64,000 nucleotides of DNA from Bacillus sp. T3 (lineage in GTDB: Bacteria > Bacillota > Bacilli > Bacillales > Cytobacillaceae), in the NCBI RefSeq assembly GCF_033449965.1, contig NZ_CP137761.1, positions 3,410,001 to 3,474,000 on the forward strand. Reading direction: 5' to 3'. The first letter of the stretch is position 1. Each line of letters opens with the position of its first letter. Under the pieces are notes generated by a model, which made no database searches, had not been told where the DNA came from, and saw only the letters and a program-made list of their open reading frames with translations. Below are positions 1 through 9,263 of this stretch, in pieces. The translations under genes and the position numbers were made by a program.

Positions 1-163
1 GAAGGTTTCTACGGGACTTATGGTATCATCATTTGTAAGCTTAAAAAACTTTGGTATATTAATACTTGTCATGTCTGCGGGTTCGGTGGCCTGTGCAAAA
101 TTACCAAAACTCATACTCAATACGAAGGTCAATGCCAGAATCATTACTAATAATTTCTTCATG
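1..163 (-). CDS. Secreted pilin-like protein, N-terminus only (runs off the left edge)
   Basis: Only the first 54 codons are inside the window. The ATG at 163 follows a strong GGGAGG ribosome site. The peptide opens with a classical Sec signal (MKKLL, about 16 hydrophobic residues, then FAQA) and continues with TSINIPKFFKLTNDDTISP, which resembles the start of FctA/Spy0128-type major pilin domains that form internal isopeptide bonds. It is the last visible gene of a four-gene minus-strand locus with a wall-anchored protein and a SipA-like protein, so a major pilin subunit is the best reading; a sortase gene would be expected just outside the window. The pilin call is inference from a short fragment and its neighbours. 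Confidence 0.6.
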
Positions 164-254
164 GTAAATCCTCCCTTTTAATCTAGTTTTTTATTTTAAC
201 TATTTTTGCAGAATTGCCACATATTATTTACACACATACTCAAATCTTACGGGT

Positions 255-806
255 TTACAAGCTCCGCCTGCGGAGGATGGTAATCACTTTTCCCTCCACA
301 GCATTCATCAAGATCGGACCGAATTCACGACTATCCTGTGCCTGTATTCGATAATCTCCAAGGACAAAGATAGAATCTTTCGGCACGCGATAGGGGTATT
401 TGATTCCTTCTTTGGCGTTTGTCGGAAACATTATTTCGCCTGTTTGCACCGTTCCGTTGACAAGTAGTGTTCCGCTTTTATCGATTGTGACGACATCATC
501 TTCCCGTCCAATAACACGCCCGATATTTCGGTTCCCGTTCTCTTCATAGATAACAACATCGTTTTTGATATATTCTTTCTGCAATCGGAAGCCAATGATT
601 AAATCACCATCCTTAATTGCAGGAAACATCCCATTTCCACTAGCTCTTGTAATCAAAAAGAGTTGCGTGAATAGTAGGTATACTATAACCGCCAGCATAA
701 GGAGCCTCTGAAAAAGTTGCCAATAGCCTGTTCTTATGGCTAAACTACTTTTTCGTTGTTTTATAACCTCAGAGATATTAGTAGATTTTTGAGCTTTACT
801 CATCAT
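255..806 (-). CDS. SipA-like signal peptidase I homologue of a pilus locus, catalytic residues missing
   Basis: This is an S26 (type I signal peptidase) family protein of about 183 residues with one N-terminal membrane segment (roughly residues 34-54). The box that normally holds the catalytic serine (GDSMxP) reads GNGMFP, so serine is glycine (about residue 59). The lysine box (KRVIGLPGD) reads GRVIGREDD, so lysine is also glycine (about 96). The downstream box LGDYRIQAQDSREFGP is kept, so the fold is intact. Streptococcal pilus loci carry SipA proteins that likewise lack the catalytic pair and act in pilus assembly rather than by cleavage. The start is ATG at 806 (a second ATG follows at 803) after AAGGGG. 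It lies between a pilin-like gene and a small gene. Confidence 0.8.
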   Translation of the reverse strand: MMSKAQKSTNISEVIKQRKSSLAIRTGYWQLFQRLLMLAVIVYLLFTQLFLITRASGNGMFPAIKDGDLIIGFRLQKEYIKNDVVIYEENGNRNIGRVIGREDDVVTIDKSGTLLVNGTVQTGEIMFPTNAKEGIKYPYRVPKDSIFVLGDYRIQAQDSREFGPILMNAVEGKVITILRRRSL

Positions 807-896
807 CACCCCTTCTCTCTGTCCTGCCTAATTTTCTATTGAATCCGGTTGTCGGCAGTTGTTTCATAGTTTTTTTTGTAGTGCTCAAGCAGGGTG

Positions 897-1157
897 TCAT
901 ACCTGGACGCGTTCCGCCATCAGTGCAGATTGGTACATGGCATTCAACTCATCAATTTTTTTCCAAACATCCCGCTCGCTTACACCTCCGAAAAATTGTT
1001 TGCGAAAACGAATATTCTCTAACCATTCCGCCATTTTCTTTTGTTCAAGGTTAAATTCTTGGTGGAATAAATCTTCATTTTCGTGAAACGGTCCCTCGAT
1101 TAGGTTATTAGCACTTTGGGGCATCTGTTTTCGATTGGTTTTGCGTATGCCCCTCAT
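897..1157 (-). CDS. Small protein of the pilus locus, function unknown
   Basis: This is an 86-residue soluble, charged protein with no signal peptide. Its C-terminal half (FFGGVSERDVWKKIDELNAM) looks like an amphipathic helix that could form a coiled coil. The start ATG at 1157 overlaps the stop of the upstream wall-anchored protein gene in an ATGA arrangement, which implies translational coupling and supports that it is a real gene. I do not recognise a named family. Its position between the anchored protein and the SipA-like gene suggests a cytoplasmic accessory role in pilus or sortase function; that role is inference. Confidence 0.65.
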   Translation of the reverse strand: MRGIRKTNRKQMPQSANNLIEGPFHENEDLFHQEFNLEQKKMAEWLENIRFRKQFFGGVSERDVWKKIDELNAMYQSALMAERVQV

Positions 1158-2740
1158 GATCGCCACCTATCCTCTTGGCTGTAAATATTACGGACACGAA
1201 TTACGATAAACGCCAAGCCAATAGCAACGACAACTAGGATGATAAAAACATAGAGTTGAGTATCTAAGAAAATACCAGTATCAATGGGGACATTTTTTTC
1301 GTTGTTAACGGTAATGGTTTTAACTCCCATCCCATCTACATTGATGGTATATGTACCACCAGTGTTAGGTAGCCGAACAACATCATCTACCACAACAGAA
1401 ACTTTATAATCGCCGCTATCTACCTCGGTCAACGTTAAAATAGCATCCCTCGGAAGATTTGGGAGAGTATAGACCCCGTCATGAGATAAATTGAAGGTAA
1501 ATTGTTTAGAAAAATGCTCCCCTTTAACAGCTGTTACGGTAAATGAGAATACTTGAGATCTGTCACCAAAATTGCCGGTGACGAATTTTTTTACCGTAAT
1601 AGCTTCTGTATCAACCGTAACATCAGCTGTAGCGACTTTTGGTATTAAATCCCCACCAATAATGGCCTTGTTAGTAAGGGTATGGCTATCCACCACATTC
1701 TCATTAACATAGGCTTTTACATAATAGGTTTTTGCTGCGCCGAGATTTAACCTTAAGCCGGCTTCCAAAGTGATAACACCGCCTTCAGTAACAGAGGTTG
1801 GTGTCCATTTTATCTTGTCCAAAGACGTTCCGAGTATCGTAATACCGGCAGGAATGGTATCTGTCACATCTATTCCAGACAGGGCAATTTGACTATCGTT
1901 TTTAACCGTAATGGTATAGATTAGTTCATCTCCGATGGTTGCATTTGGCCTGTCAGCACTCTTGGCAATGGAGTAGGCAATAATAATATTTATTTTCATC
2001 CCCTCTATATCAAAGCCATTTGCACTGCTATCGGCACTTAAAGTATTCTCCTGCTTAAGTTCCGTCTGTCCAACATACAGATCCAAAATTTGAGCAATCG
2101 TTCCGCCATATGCTTTACCATCTACGGCATTACCGAGGGAGATTGTTGTTGAACCGTCAGGCAAAACAAGGGAAGCGTCTTGCCCTAACTCCTCCCATGA
2201 AACATTCGGAACGGTAGTATTGTTTAACACAGTCTCAATAAACGGCTGATAATTAGTATTGTTCATTACATATATCAAAATATGAGCGTCGCCGTCTGGC
2301 TCAAAATAAACACCCTTAACTTTATAACGACCGTTTGTACTTTGGCCAGTTGCATTAAAGTAGTTTTGTATTGTGATGCTCGCATTTGCAACAATTGAAT
2401 TCTCTGCAGACAATGCAGGAGTAACCGATTGAGGAGTGATCTCTGTTCCAACATTTTCTGCCGATGTAGCAGTTTCCCCTGAAGTTTCGGAATCTTTCGA
2501 AATAAGATCACTCGTTGTTTGGGGAACAACTTCTTTGGGACTCTCGGCAGGGACATCGGGCTCTTTTAATACGTCCACATTTTCCGAATTAGCAATTACA
2601 TCCTCGGGATCTGGTTTGTTTTCTTCTGCTATACTGTGAAACGGAAGAACCAAACCGAACAACAATAAAATTGCCATAACTACCATCATTGATCTAATTA
2701 TTCTAGAGGTTTGGTACTTGAATCGATATTTTTTATTCAT
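1154..2740 (-). CDS. Large wall-anchored pilin/adhesin with sortase motif
   Basis: This 528-residue secreted protein starts with a basic region and hydrophobic signal segment (about residues 15-38), followed by a low-complexity acidic, Ser/Thr/Pro-rich linker (40-115). A region around 265-375 resembles DUF11-type repeats (SIAKSADRPNATIGDELIYT). A following domain at about 380-465 (TVKKFVTGNFGDRSQVFSF) resembles the FctA/DUF5979 isopeptide pilin fold. The C-terminus has a sortase-like signal VPIDTG, a hydrophobic helix and a basic tail. It is therefore exported, probably covalently anchored or polymerised by a sortase, and likely a tip or base pilin. The start is ATG at 2740 with AGGAGG upstream. 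It is the first gene of the locus and overlaps the next gene by 4 bp. Confidence 0.8.
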   Translation of the reverse strand: MNKKYRFKYQTSRIIRSMMVVMAILLLFGLVLPFHSIAEENKPDPEDVIANSENVDVLKEPDVPAESPKEVVPQTTSDLISKDSETSGETATSAENVGTEITPQSVTPALSAENSIVANASITIQNYFNATGQSTNGRYKVKGVYFEPDGDAHILIYVMNNTNYQPFIETVLNNTTVPNVSWEELGQDASLVLPDGSTTISLGNAVDGKAYGGTIAQILDLYVGQTELKQENTLSADSSANGFDIEGMKINIIIAYSIAKSADRPNATIGDELIYTITVKNDSQIALSGIDVTDTIPAGITILGTSLDKIKWTPTSVTEGGVITLEAGLRLNLGAAKTYYVKAYVNENVVDSHTLTNKAIIGGDLIPKVATADVTVDTEAITVKKFVTGNFGDRSQVFSFTVTAVKGEHFSKQFTFNLSHDGVYTLPNLPRDAILTLTEVDSGDYKVSVVVDDVVRLPNTGGTYTINVDGMGVKTITVNNEKNVPIDTGIFLDTQLYVFIILVVVAIGLAFIVIRVRNIYSQEDRWRS

Positions 2741-2894
2741 AATATAACCTCCTCACCTCTAATACGCTGTATGTATGGAATCACCATATTGCCATTTAAC
2801 AGACACTTTCAACCTCTATCTTACAAATTTGGCGTTCCGTCTTTGCCTGATATCCGTTCCATTTGCGTTCCGAATGTCAAAAATTCAAAACACA

Positions 2895-2922
2895 CAAAAA
2901 AAAGCACTGAATCCTCAGCACC
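2895..2922 (-). terminator. Intrinsic terminator of the GGDEF-like regulator
   Basis: On the minus strand a 7-bp stem (GTGCTGA/TCAGTGC, with two G-T wobbles) and a 4-nt loop are followed by eight T. It lies 35 bp after the stop at 2957. Confidence 0.7.
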
Positions 2923-2956
2923 TTCTAAATAAATTATGAAAACATGTTTTATTTTT

Positions 2957-4815
2957 TTATATAGTGGGATTTTCCAAGTCAGCAATAGTAAATTCACCCC
3001 AACTGTAATTTTGCATATAAACTCCTTTATATAAATGGGAAAACTCCTTCAAGCCTGTAAGATAATTATACAAGTCACAGTTTACCATTTCCGGCTTGAT
3101 GCACCGTGATCCTTTATTAGATTCTAAGATGTCTTCAATTCCATATGCCTTAAGCGTTTCGTTCAGTAGCATAAATATCTTGCGACAACGTGCCATTGTG
3201 ACTTTGTTAACATCTTCATTCTCCCACAAACCAGCAATGATATCACGAGAAGTAACAAAGCCACCCCTTCGATCAACCAGCAGAGCTAAAAGCTCCTTGG
3301 CCTTGGCATGTTGGATCAAAATCGCTTTTCCATCAATAAATACATCGAAATAACCAAAAGTACGGATATAAACTCTTTTATTTTGCGCTGGTATTTCGTC
3401 AATTGGAAAGAGCATACCGCGGGAAATTTTCGGCAAATGATCTGTAAATAAAACGTATTTATTCCGTCCTGTTTCTTTAGCGTGGTACAATGCAATATCA
3501 GCTTTTTCAAACAACTCATCAAAATCGATCCCATCATGCGGGCAAAGAGCAACACCTATACTAACCGATATTTTAATTGAATTCTCTCTTTTATGGAAAA
3601 TAGCCGAATTGATGATCTCGAGTTTTCCTTGTATTGTATCCAAATCTGAAATGTCGCTCATATACAGCGCAAATCTTCCTCCGCCTACTCGACCAATTAT
3701 GTCGTCTTGGAATAGCACCAGACGAATGGTTTGGGCAACATCTCTAAGCACTTTGTCACCGTATGTAAAACCAAAAGTATCGTTAATCTTGGCCAAGTAA
3801 TCCACATCTAGCAATGCAAATGCGTCTATAAGATTTTCATCTGATGACTTACATTTTTCTTGAACCTTCTCTTTAAAGGTTGTTCGATTATAGACACCGG
3901 TCACTTCATCTATCTGAGCATTTCTAATGATCCTTAGCTCAGCTTGTTTCTTTTCATCTATATTTACACAGGATATCCGAAGGTATACATGATTAGAATA
4001 TTGTTCTTTTCGTGTATGGCAGATGAAACGTAACCATACGATTTTATTATCAAATGATGTGCGGCAGTCTACCGATTCCTGATTAACATCATTTTCATGG
4101 GAATCCAGAAGACGATCCCGGGAGAGCAATTCGAGAAAGTCCTTTCTGTCCTTATAATAAATCTTCTTTCCAAATATTTGGACAGTTTTTGAGAAAGTGT
4201 CTTCCGGGTTCACAACCAATCCAACAGGGAAATCACCATCGCCCCTTTCGAATATATCCAACGTCAAGTTATACTCTAAATTAAAAAGGATTAAATATGT
4301 GCCTGCCGATGAAAAATCACGAAACCTTTTTGTTGCAATATTTTTTTCACGAATATCAGTAATGTTTCTGAAAAAAATGATGGAATAAAGCGGCACAGTC
4401 CCATTATTAAAAATAGTATTGTATTTACAAAGATACCATTGCCACTCATCATACTCAGTCTTAGCCTTGATGAGCATAGAGCCATGTGGAACACCTGCTC
4501 TCAACTTGGCAAAAAGAGCATGTAATTCATCCAAACACTCAGGTGCGATAAGTCCAGATACAAAAAATCTCTCGATCGTATATGGTTTCTGTAACATGTA
4601 AAAAAAATCCGGGAACCAGAATAAAACTCTAATATATCGGTGTTAAAATAATATTTTGCTATATACTGATTTGTATTTTCGATGATGATCCGAATAAGTT
4701 GCTCTGTTTCTTCCATTTTCGATAATTCAACGTTTTTCCTTGTCCGAGCTGCGATGTCGGATAAGGATATTTTAGCGGAAACTGAGGTGTCAACAATGTT
4801 CTTTATTTGAGCCAT
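2957..4815 (-). CDS. Degenerate GGDEF protein with SARP-like DNA-binding domain (frameshifted in this sequence)
   Basis: The corrected product has about 619 residues. An N-terminal sensory region (PAS-like, to about 290) is followed by a GGDEF domain (about 295-465) beginning near DEVTGVYNRTTF. A winged-helix C-terminus resembles the OmpR/SARP type (FGYFDVFIDGKAI, then a WE.E helix region). The signature GGDEF motif reads GGGRF and no RxxD inhibitory site is visible, so diguanylate cyclase activity is doubtful. The domain may instead bind nucleotide and control the DNA-binding part. The ATG at 4815 (MAQIKN) is chosen because GGAGG lies 8 nt upstream. The reading frame breaks near 4606-4612, where one base before CCGG must be restored to join both parts. 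It is adjacent to the pilus genes on the same strand, so it may regulate them; that is inference. Confidence 0.75.
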
Positions 4816-5505
4816 TGAACCAACCTCCGATCGAAAATCTTTCGACAGTATAACATCCTTCATCATTCAACTATAACAAGTTCCATATTTCACCAAGGTA
4901 CCATCTAAATGTTTATGAAGGCAACGCCATTTTAATACAGCCGGCAAATATACGTTTATCTTCGTTACCAAAACAGATAAATCAGATATCACGTTCAGTT
5001 TTGTCGTAGTCGCCAGTTTTATTATAAATCGTGTTAGACTAATCATCAAATCTGTGAGGTAGGTATTTTCAACCACAACGACGCAAAAAGAAAATCTACC
5101 ACATGGAAATATACATGAAAACGTATCATTAACCTTTAACGTTCTTAATTATCTTTTTTAATTAACGGTACCTAGCATTCGTCGAAAGATCTTGATTCAT
5201 ATTATGTTCCACAAAATCTACTAATTACCCATGATTCCTTTTCTTGAGGTGGCGGAAGATTAAATTTATTGTATATACCAAACGGTTACTACAGACCATA
5301 AAAAGTTATTTAAATACGGAACGACAACACAACTTATCACCCTTCCACACACTATTTACTTCACCACTCTTTTCAAGATAGATAAGTCGTGTAATAATGG
5401 CAAAAATGGAGCAAAAAATTTTGCGGAACCTAAACATCCATATATTTCTTAACAAACTTACCATGAGGTTTTTCTCCTCATCTAATGTATGAATATAAGC
5501 AAAAA
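4816..5505. other. AT-rich intergenic region, no convincing gene
   Basis: About 690 bp upstream of the GGDEF-like gene. A 69-codon open frame at 4867-5076 lacks a ribosome site and family resemblance, and I do not call it. I see no RNA gene here. The promoter of the GGDEF-like gene should lie in the left part, but I cannot point to one clear pair of promoter boxes. Confidence 0.5.
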
Positions 5506-5533
5506 ACGCACGAGTGGAAAATTCACCGTGCGT
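5506..5533 (-). terminator. Relic terminator next to the truncated tRNA-Sec copy
   Basis: On the minus strand the inverted repeat ACGCACG...CGTGCGT is followed by a T run. It closely resembles the terminator behind the intact tRNA-Sec gene (14428-14462), including the GGTGAATTTT-type loop. The duplicated unit at the island boundary thus includes tRNA 3' half plus terminator. Confidence 0.75.
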
Positions 5534-5560
5534 CTTAACATCTAATTATTTGTAAGGTTT

Positions 5561-5623
5561 GGCGGGACTGCCTGGGAATCGAACCCAGCTAACCTGGCAC
5601 GCAGGTCACAGACGGTTTTGAAG
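5561..5623 (-). repeat. Attachment-site copy: displaced 3' half of tRNA-Sec
   Basis: This 63-bp segment equals the 3' part of the tRNA-Sec gene (14487-14549) from the anticodon loop to the CC of the 3' end, with only two differences. Both fall in the long variable arm and are complementary: a T-A pair in the intact gene is an A-T pair here, so the stem is kept in both. Similarity stops abruptly in the anticodon loop, a usual crossover position for integrases that use tRNA genes. I read it as the far boundary (att) of an island inserted into tRNA-Sec. Confidence 0.88.
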
Positions 5624-5964
5624 TTTGCTACCACCTGTTTTTCTGGTATCTTGATGTGCCCTCAAGTATTGATATATCAAGGTTTCTTGATTTCTAGTGT
5701 TTTATTGTGATTAATAATTTTTAAAATTTAGGCACCAAGCATGGCACCACCTGCACCTGAAATAACAAAAGAATCTGATTTAATACGAGAACGTTAAAAG
5801 AACGGCAATAACTTTAACCCGAACTTTAGTCCCCTAGGATTACAAAGAAAATGATTTTTGACAAGCCAAATTAAGAAAGTGTCAGTGTATACAATATTCA
5901 CTGATACTTTTATAATCATTTTCATCTTAAAGAAATTATTCAATCCTTAGAGGGAAAGAGTAAA

Positions 5965-6093
5965 GTGGAAGTCAGTGATTTGATACGTAATAAATATCCG
6001 GAGTTTTTTATAAGTAAAATGATACAGAGACAGCGTCACGTAAAATATCTTGGTTATTTACACCAATCAAGGTACCAAAATGTTTATCTTTAA
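5965..6093 (+). pseudogene. Short ORF, probable gene remnant at the island's left end
   Basis: A 42-codon frame starts at GTG and ends at 6093; the same frame is open back to about 5910 without a start codon. The peptide (EVSDLIRNKYPEFFISK and on) has protein-like composition with basic and aromatic residues, and runs opposite to all island genes. There is no good ribosome site. I do not recognise the family. It is probably the tail of a lost gene. Confidence 0.3.
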
Positions 6094-6154
6094 CCGTAAA
6101 TTTATTTATTTGAAGGATAAACATATAAGCAACTGGTGGACACCCTTCCTAATT

Positions 6155-7201
6155 CTAGTTTATAGGCAATAAAATCGTTTGTCCGTCATAAATCATATTG
6201 CTGTTATTAATTCCATTTATATTTTGTATTATTCTAATTTTCGATTCAAAATCAACTTTATTTTCATTGCAAATTGATATTAAAGAATCGCCTGGTTTTA
6301 CAATGTACTTATTAAAAATGACAGCATTTTCAAATTCATCTATCCGAGATTTATCGTTCTCTAATTTATCAAGTTTGCCATTCATATCAAAAATATTTTT
6401 TTCTTGTTTTTCTATGATGTCATTTTTGTTTTCTAAAGTTCTTTTCTGCTTGTCCATTTCTATAACTATTTTTTCTTGTGTTTTCAGAAGGCTATTATAT
6501 CTATTGCTAATAGAGAAGAAAAATACCCCCCACCCAATTGTTGCACACAACAGTAAAATCATAGGAATTACGTACATTTTGCTTTTTAAAGTTGCATTTT
6601 TGTTATCGCTGTTAGCCTTTTCATTATCCGGTACACTTACAGTTTTGCCGACTTCATCATACACATAATAGCCATTAATTTTTTCTATTTTATCATTTTT
6701 CCAGCCAAAGAAGCCCCTTGTATTAGTAACTGGATCGACAACATAGGCAACTTGAAAAGGTAAATTAAAAAAGTTTTGCTGAATAAACAAATCATAATTT
6801 GACAGAAATATACCGTAACTTGGGTGAGTATGCTGCCAACCTAATATTTTACCTTGAGGGTACAATTCAGTTTTTTGCCTATAAATATAATCCCAAGTTT
6901 CGTGAGTAAATGTTAGGGTTGAAGCAGAAGCATCTGTAAACTTTGCTTCAATAAAATCTGAAATAATCACATGAGTTTTACCAAGTTCCTCAGAACTTTG
7001 CCCAATTAAAATACTACCCAATTCCTTACTAATGTCTGATTTAGCAAATTTCTCGATTTTCTTATATACATTTTGTTTAATATAGATTTTCACATCATCA
7101 TTTTCAACATTTCCAACTAATACAAAATTTTGTGGAAGTTGAACATTTTTATCTTGTTTTACTGCATCGCCCGCTATTTCAATATCAAAATCCACTTTCA
7201 T
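6155..7201 (-). CDS. Membrane-anchored JAB/JAMM isopeptidase with C-terminal LysM
   Basis: This 348-residue protein begins with a JAB (Mpr1/Pad1, JAMM) metalloprotease domain (about 35-180). All zinc and catalytic residues are present: Glu60, His124 and His126 in HTHP, Ser134 and Asp137. JAB enzymes cleave ubiquitin-like proteins from targets or trim their C-termini. One transmembrane helix follows (about 209-231), then a charged coiled coil (about 240-295) and a LysM domain (about 300-347; YIVKPGDSLISICNENK). This predicts a cytoplasmic peptidase tethered to a peptidoglycan-binding external domain. The start is ATG at 7201 with AAGGAG upstream; the in-frame GTG nine bases earlier is less well placed. 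It is the last gene of the island cluster and the natural deconjugase or maturation enzyme for the Ubl encoded at 12171. Confidence 0.88.
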   Translation of the reverse strand: MKVDFDIEIAGDAVKQDKNVQLPQNFVLVGNVENDDVKIYIKQNVYKKIEKFAKSDISKELGSILIGQSSEELGKTHVIISDFIEAKFTDASASTLTFTHETWDYIYRQKTELYPQGKILGWQHTHPSYGIFLSNYDLFIQQNFFNLPFQVAYVVDPVTNTRGFFGWKNDKIEKINGYYVYDEVGKTVSVPDNEKANSDNKNATLKSKMYVIPMILLLCATIGWGVFFFSISNRYNSLLKTQEKIVIEMDKQKRTLENKNDIIEKQEKNIFDMNGKLDKLENDKSRIDEFENAVIFNKYIVKPGDSLISICNENKVDFESKIRIIQNINGINNSNMIYDGQTILLPIN

Positions 7202-7360
7202 TTTTCCCACTCCTTATTAAACAATCTTCATACAAATAGCAATATATATGCTGATGTACTTTCCATCTGTAAGTTTTGTATTTTTATATATAAATAACTT
7301 TATGTCTAATGTGTATAAAAGTAACAACTATAGTAAACCCTGTGGTTATAAGATTCATCT

Positions 7361-8137
7361 TTATCGTGATAAGTCTAAAAAGAGAATTAACAAGAAATAT
7401 CCTGTAATAGTCAATACTGTAGCTGTTAAGTTCACTCCAGCGTTTTTGTTAATAAGTTGAGATTTTAATTGTTCAGATAGATTTTTACTTACTTCCACAA
7501 GGTTATCAATCCTTTTTAAATAGAGATAATTGCCTAAAATTCCTATTGAAATTGAAATTCCAATTGATAATATCGAAAAAGGATATCCTATTATATTTAT
7601 AAAAAACTGTGCTGCAAGAACCCCTAATCCCCAACCATACATTTTACGGTAAATCAACCAGTATGGAGAAAATAGAAATGCACACCAATTCCAACTTACC
7701 TTTTCATTTAATGGCCTTAAGGCATTAAATCTCGGCTTATAATACTCTATTTTTTGCTTAATATACATATCTTCTTCAGTTAGTGAATTGGCATATGCAT
7801 TTATATTTTGTTGTGAATAATGATATTGTTGAAATGCATTTAATTGTGCGGCTATTTGGTTTCCACAATTACTACAAAAAGCAACGTCTGGAGAAACAGG
7901 GGAGCTGCATCTGGTACAGAAGGAGGCTCCATGCAGTCTGGTCGCATTTACATACTTTTGGTTTATTGATTGACTGGCATTTTGGATTGTTCCAGAACAA
8001 CCAAAAGTAGTGCAACCTTGATTTTCAACCCAGCATTCTTTATGATGTGGCATATTACACTCATTGCAAACAACAATTTCTTCGCAATTCTTAAATTGAC
8101 TTTTACAATAAGGACAAATTTTACCTATATATTCCAA
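7361..8137 (-). CDS. RING-finger / zinc-ribbon membrane protein (candidate E3-like partner)
   Basis: The 258-residue protein starts with a prokaryotic RING-type treble clef: Cys8/Cys11, Cys24/Cys27, His31/His32, Cys35 and Cys42/Cys47 (CNECNMPHHKECW). A zinc ribbon follows (CTRC...CSNCG, about 74-93). The second half resembles DUF2628 membrane proteins (NWCAFLFSPYWLIYRKMYGWG region, residues 145-170) with about three to four membrane helices. In eukaryotes RING domains bring E2 and substrate together; bacterial RINGs beside E1/E2/JAB genes have been noted in comparative genomics. A shared N-terminus with the protein at 12785 shows paralogy. It lies between the protease and JAB genes with gaps of about 240 and 160 bp. 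Ligase activity is inferred only. Confidence 0.82.
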   Translation of the reverse strand: MEYIGKICPYCKSQFKNCEEIVVCNECNMPHHKECWVENQGCTTFGCSGTIQNASQSINQKYVNATRLHGASFCTRCSSPVSPDVAFCSNCGNQIAAQLNAFQQYHYSQQNINAYANSLTEEDMYIKQKIEYYKPRFNALRPLNEKVSWNWCAFLFSPYWLIYRKMYGWGLGVLAAQFFINIIGYPFSILSIGISISIGILGNYLYLKRIDNLVEVSKNLSEQLKSQLINKNAGVNLTATVLTITGYFLLILFLDLSR

Positions 8138-8376
8138 AATTATTCCCCCTAATCAAAACTCTTTTTTGAAGAACAGTTTTTGAATGTTGAATCATTTGGA
8201 AAAAATTCATTTGAATTGTTAGCTTTTAAGGTGCTGTTTTTAAGCAAACCTAAAAGAAAGTTAAAAATAAATATTTTTGTTTTCCAAAATGCAAACAATA
8301 TTTTGTGACAATAACCTATCATTATCTAAATTCAACGTAAATTCAGGGGGTTGAATTTGTTACCCTTTTCTCTTTC

Positions 8377-9258
8377 CTAAAATATATCAATATCAAATTC
8401 TGTTCTGTCATTTTTATTAAGCTTTGGTTTTATGGTTCTATTTTTATATAGAATTACAGTTGCAAGAATGATCGTTAATAGAATCATTGCTACACCTATT
8501 CCAATAAAAGTCCCAGTCCAATTATTTGAAACAATTTTATTTTGATTAGAATTGATAGATGGTGTGTCTGAATTTCCGCTTTGATTTTCTATACTTATTT
8601 CATCCTCAACATTACCAAAAGCATTGACTTTAATTCCATTTTCCTTTAAATAATTGCTAACGGTTGTCATAGGAATAGCAAGACCAATGCCTTCTGTCTC
8701 CCCAACCTTCATCGTATTCACTCCAATAACATTTCCCTTTTCGTCAAGCAATGGACCACCACTATTCCCTCGATTGATGGCAGCATCTATCTGTAAATAC
8801 TTATTTGCTCCAATTTGCCTGTCCTTTGCAGATAAAACACCTTTAGTTAGAGTGTAAGCCATACTATTGGGTGCTCCGATGGTATAAACATCAGAACCAA
8901 CAGGGCTGTTATTGTAATCAGCAATGGTTAAATGTTCGAATTTTACATCTTTCACTTGCAAAACAACAATATCTAATGAAGTGTCCATGCAAAAAACGTT
9001 TGCTGCATATTTTTTGTGGTCGTAAGTAGTTATATGTATATCTTTTTGATTTACTATAATGTGAGAATTACTAATAATGCAATTTTTCCCAATAGAAAAC
9101 CCACTACCCAAACTTTGCCCTGAAGTTACTACAAATACCGCATTATATTTATCTTCTACTTTAAAATCTATTGCAAAGGCAGAAAAAGAAAAAGTGAGCC
9201 ATGCAATTATGTTCACTAAAATAAAAGTTATTATTTTACGCATTCTCACATTACTCAC
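8377..9258 (-). CDS. HtrA-type trypsin-like serine protease, secreted and membrane-tethered
   Basis: This 293-residue protein has an N-terminal hydrophobic signal or anchor (about 8-30) and a chymotrypsin-fold protease (about 35-215). The triad is intact: His66 (SNSHI), Asp96 (SLDIVV) and Ser166 (GNSGGPL). A C-terminal transmembrane helix (about 248-270) and a short charged cytoplasmic tail follow; there is no PDZ domain, unlike DegP/HtrA. The catalytic domain should face outside. The start is uncertain: GTG at 9258 or ATG at 9243, both just after an AAGGGTGAG stretch; it begins 6 bp after the E2 gene's stop, so it is co-transcribed. It may clear or sense damaged envelope proteins, or cleave a partner of the conjugation system; that is inference. 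Confidence 0.85.
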   Translation of the reverse strand: MSNVRMRKIITFILVNIIAWLTFSFSAFAIDFKVEDKYNAVFVVTSGQSLGSGFSIGKNCIISNSHIIVNQKDIHITTYDHKKYAANVFCMDTSLDIVVLQVKDVKFEHLTIADYNNSPVGSDVYTIGAPNSMAYTLTKGVLSAKDRQIGANKYLQIDAAINRGNSGGPLLDEKGNVIGVNTMKVGETEGIGLAIPMTTVSNYLKENGIKVNAFGNVEDEISIENQSGNSDTPSINSNQNKIVSNNWTGTFIGIGVAMILLTIILATVILYKNRTIKPKLNKNDRTEFDIDIF

Positions 9259-9263
9259 CCTTA

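Noticed and set aside
897..1086. Plus-strand ORFs overlapping the small pilus-locus gene
   Set aside because: The minus-strand gene has an ATGA overlap with its neighbour and coherent composition; the plus frames are shadows.
4867..5076. 69-codon minus-strand ORF
   Set aside because: No ribosome site, no family resemblance, and composition like the surrounding AT-rich DNA.
5724..5762. A repeated GGCACCA word and a frame reading LGTKHGTT near the att site, similar to the tail of tyrosine integrases
   Set aside because: Only about ten codons are open before a stop, so an integrase remnant cannot be supported.
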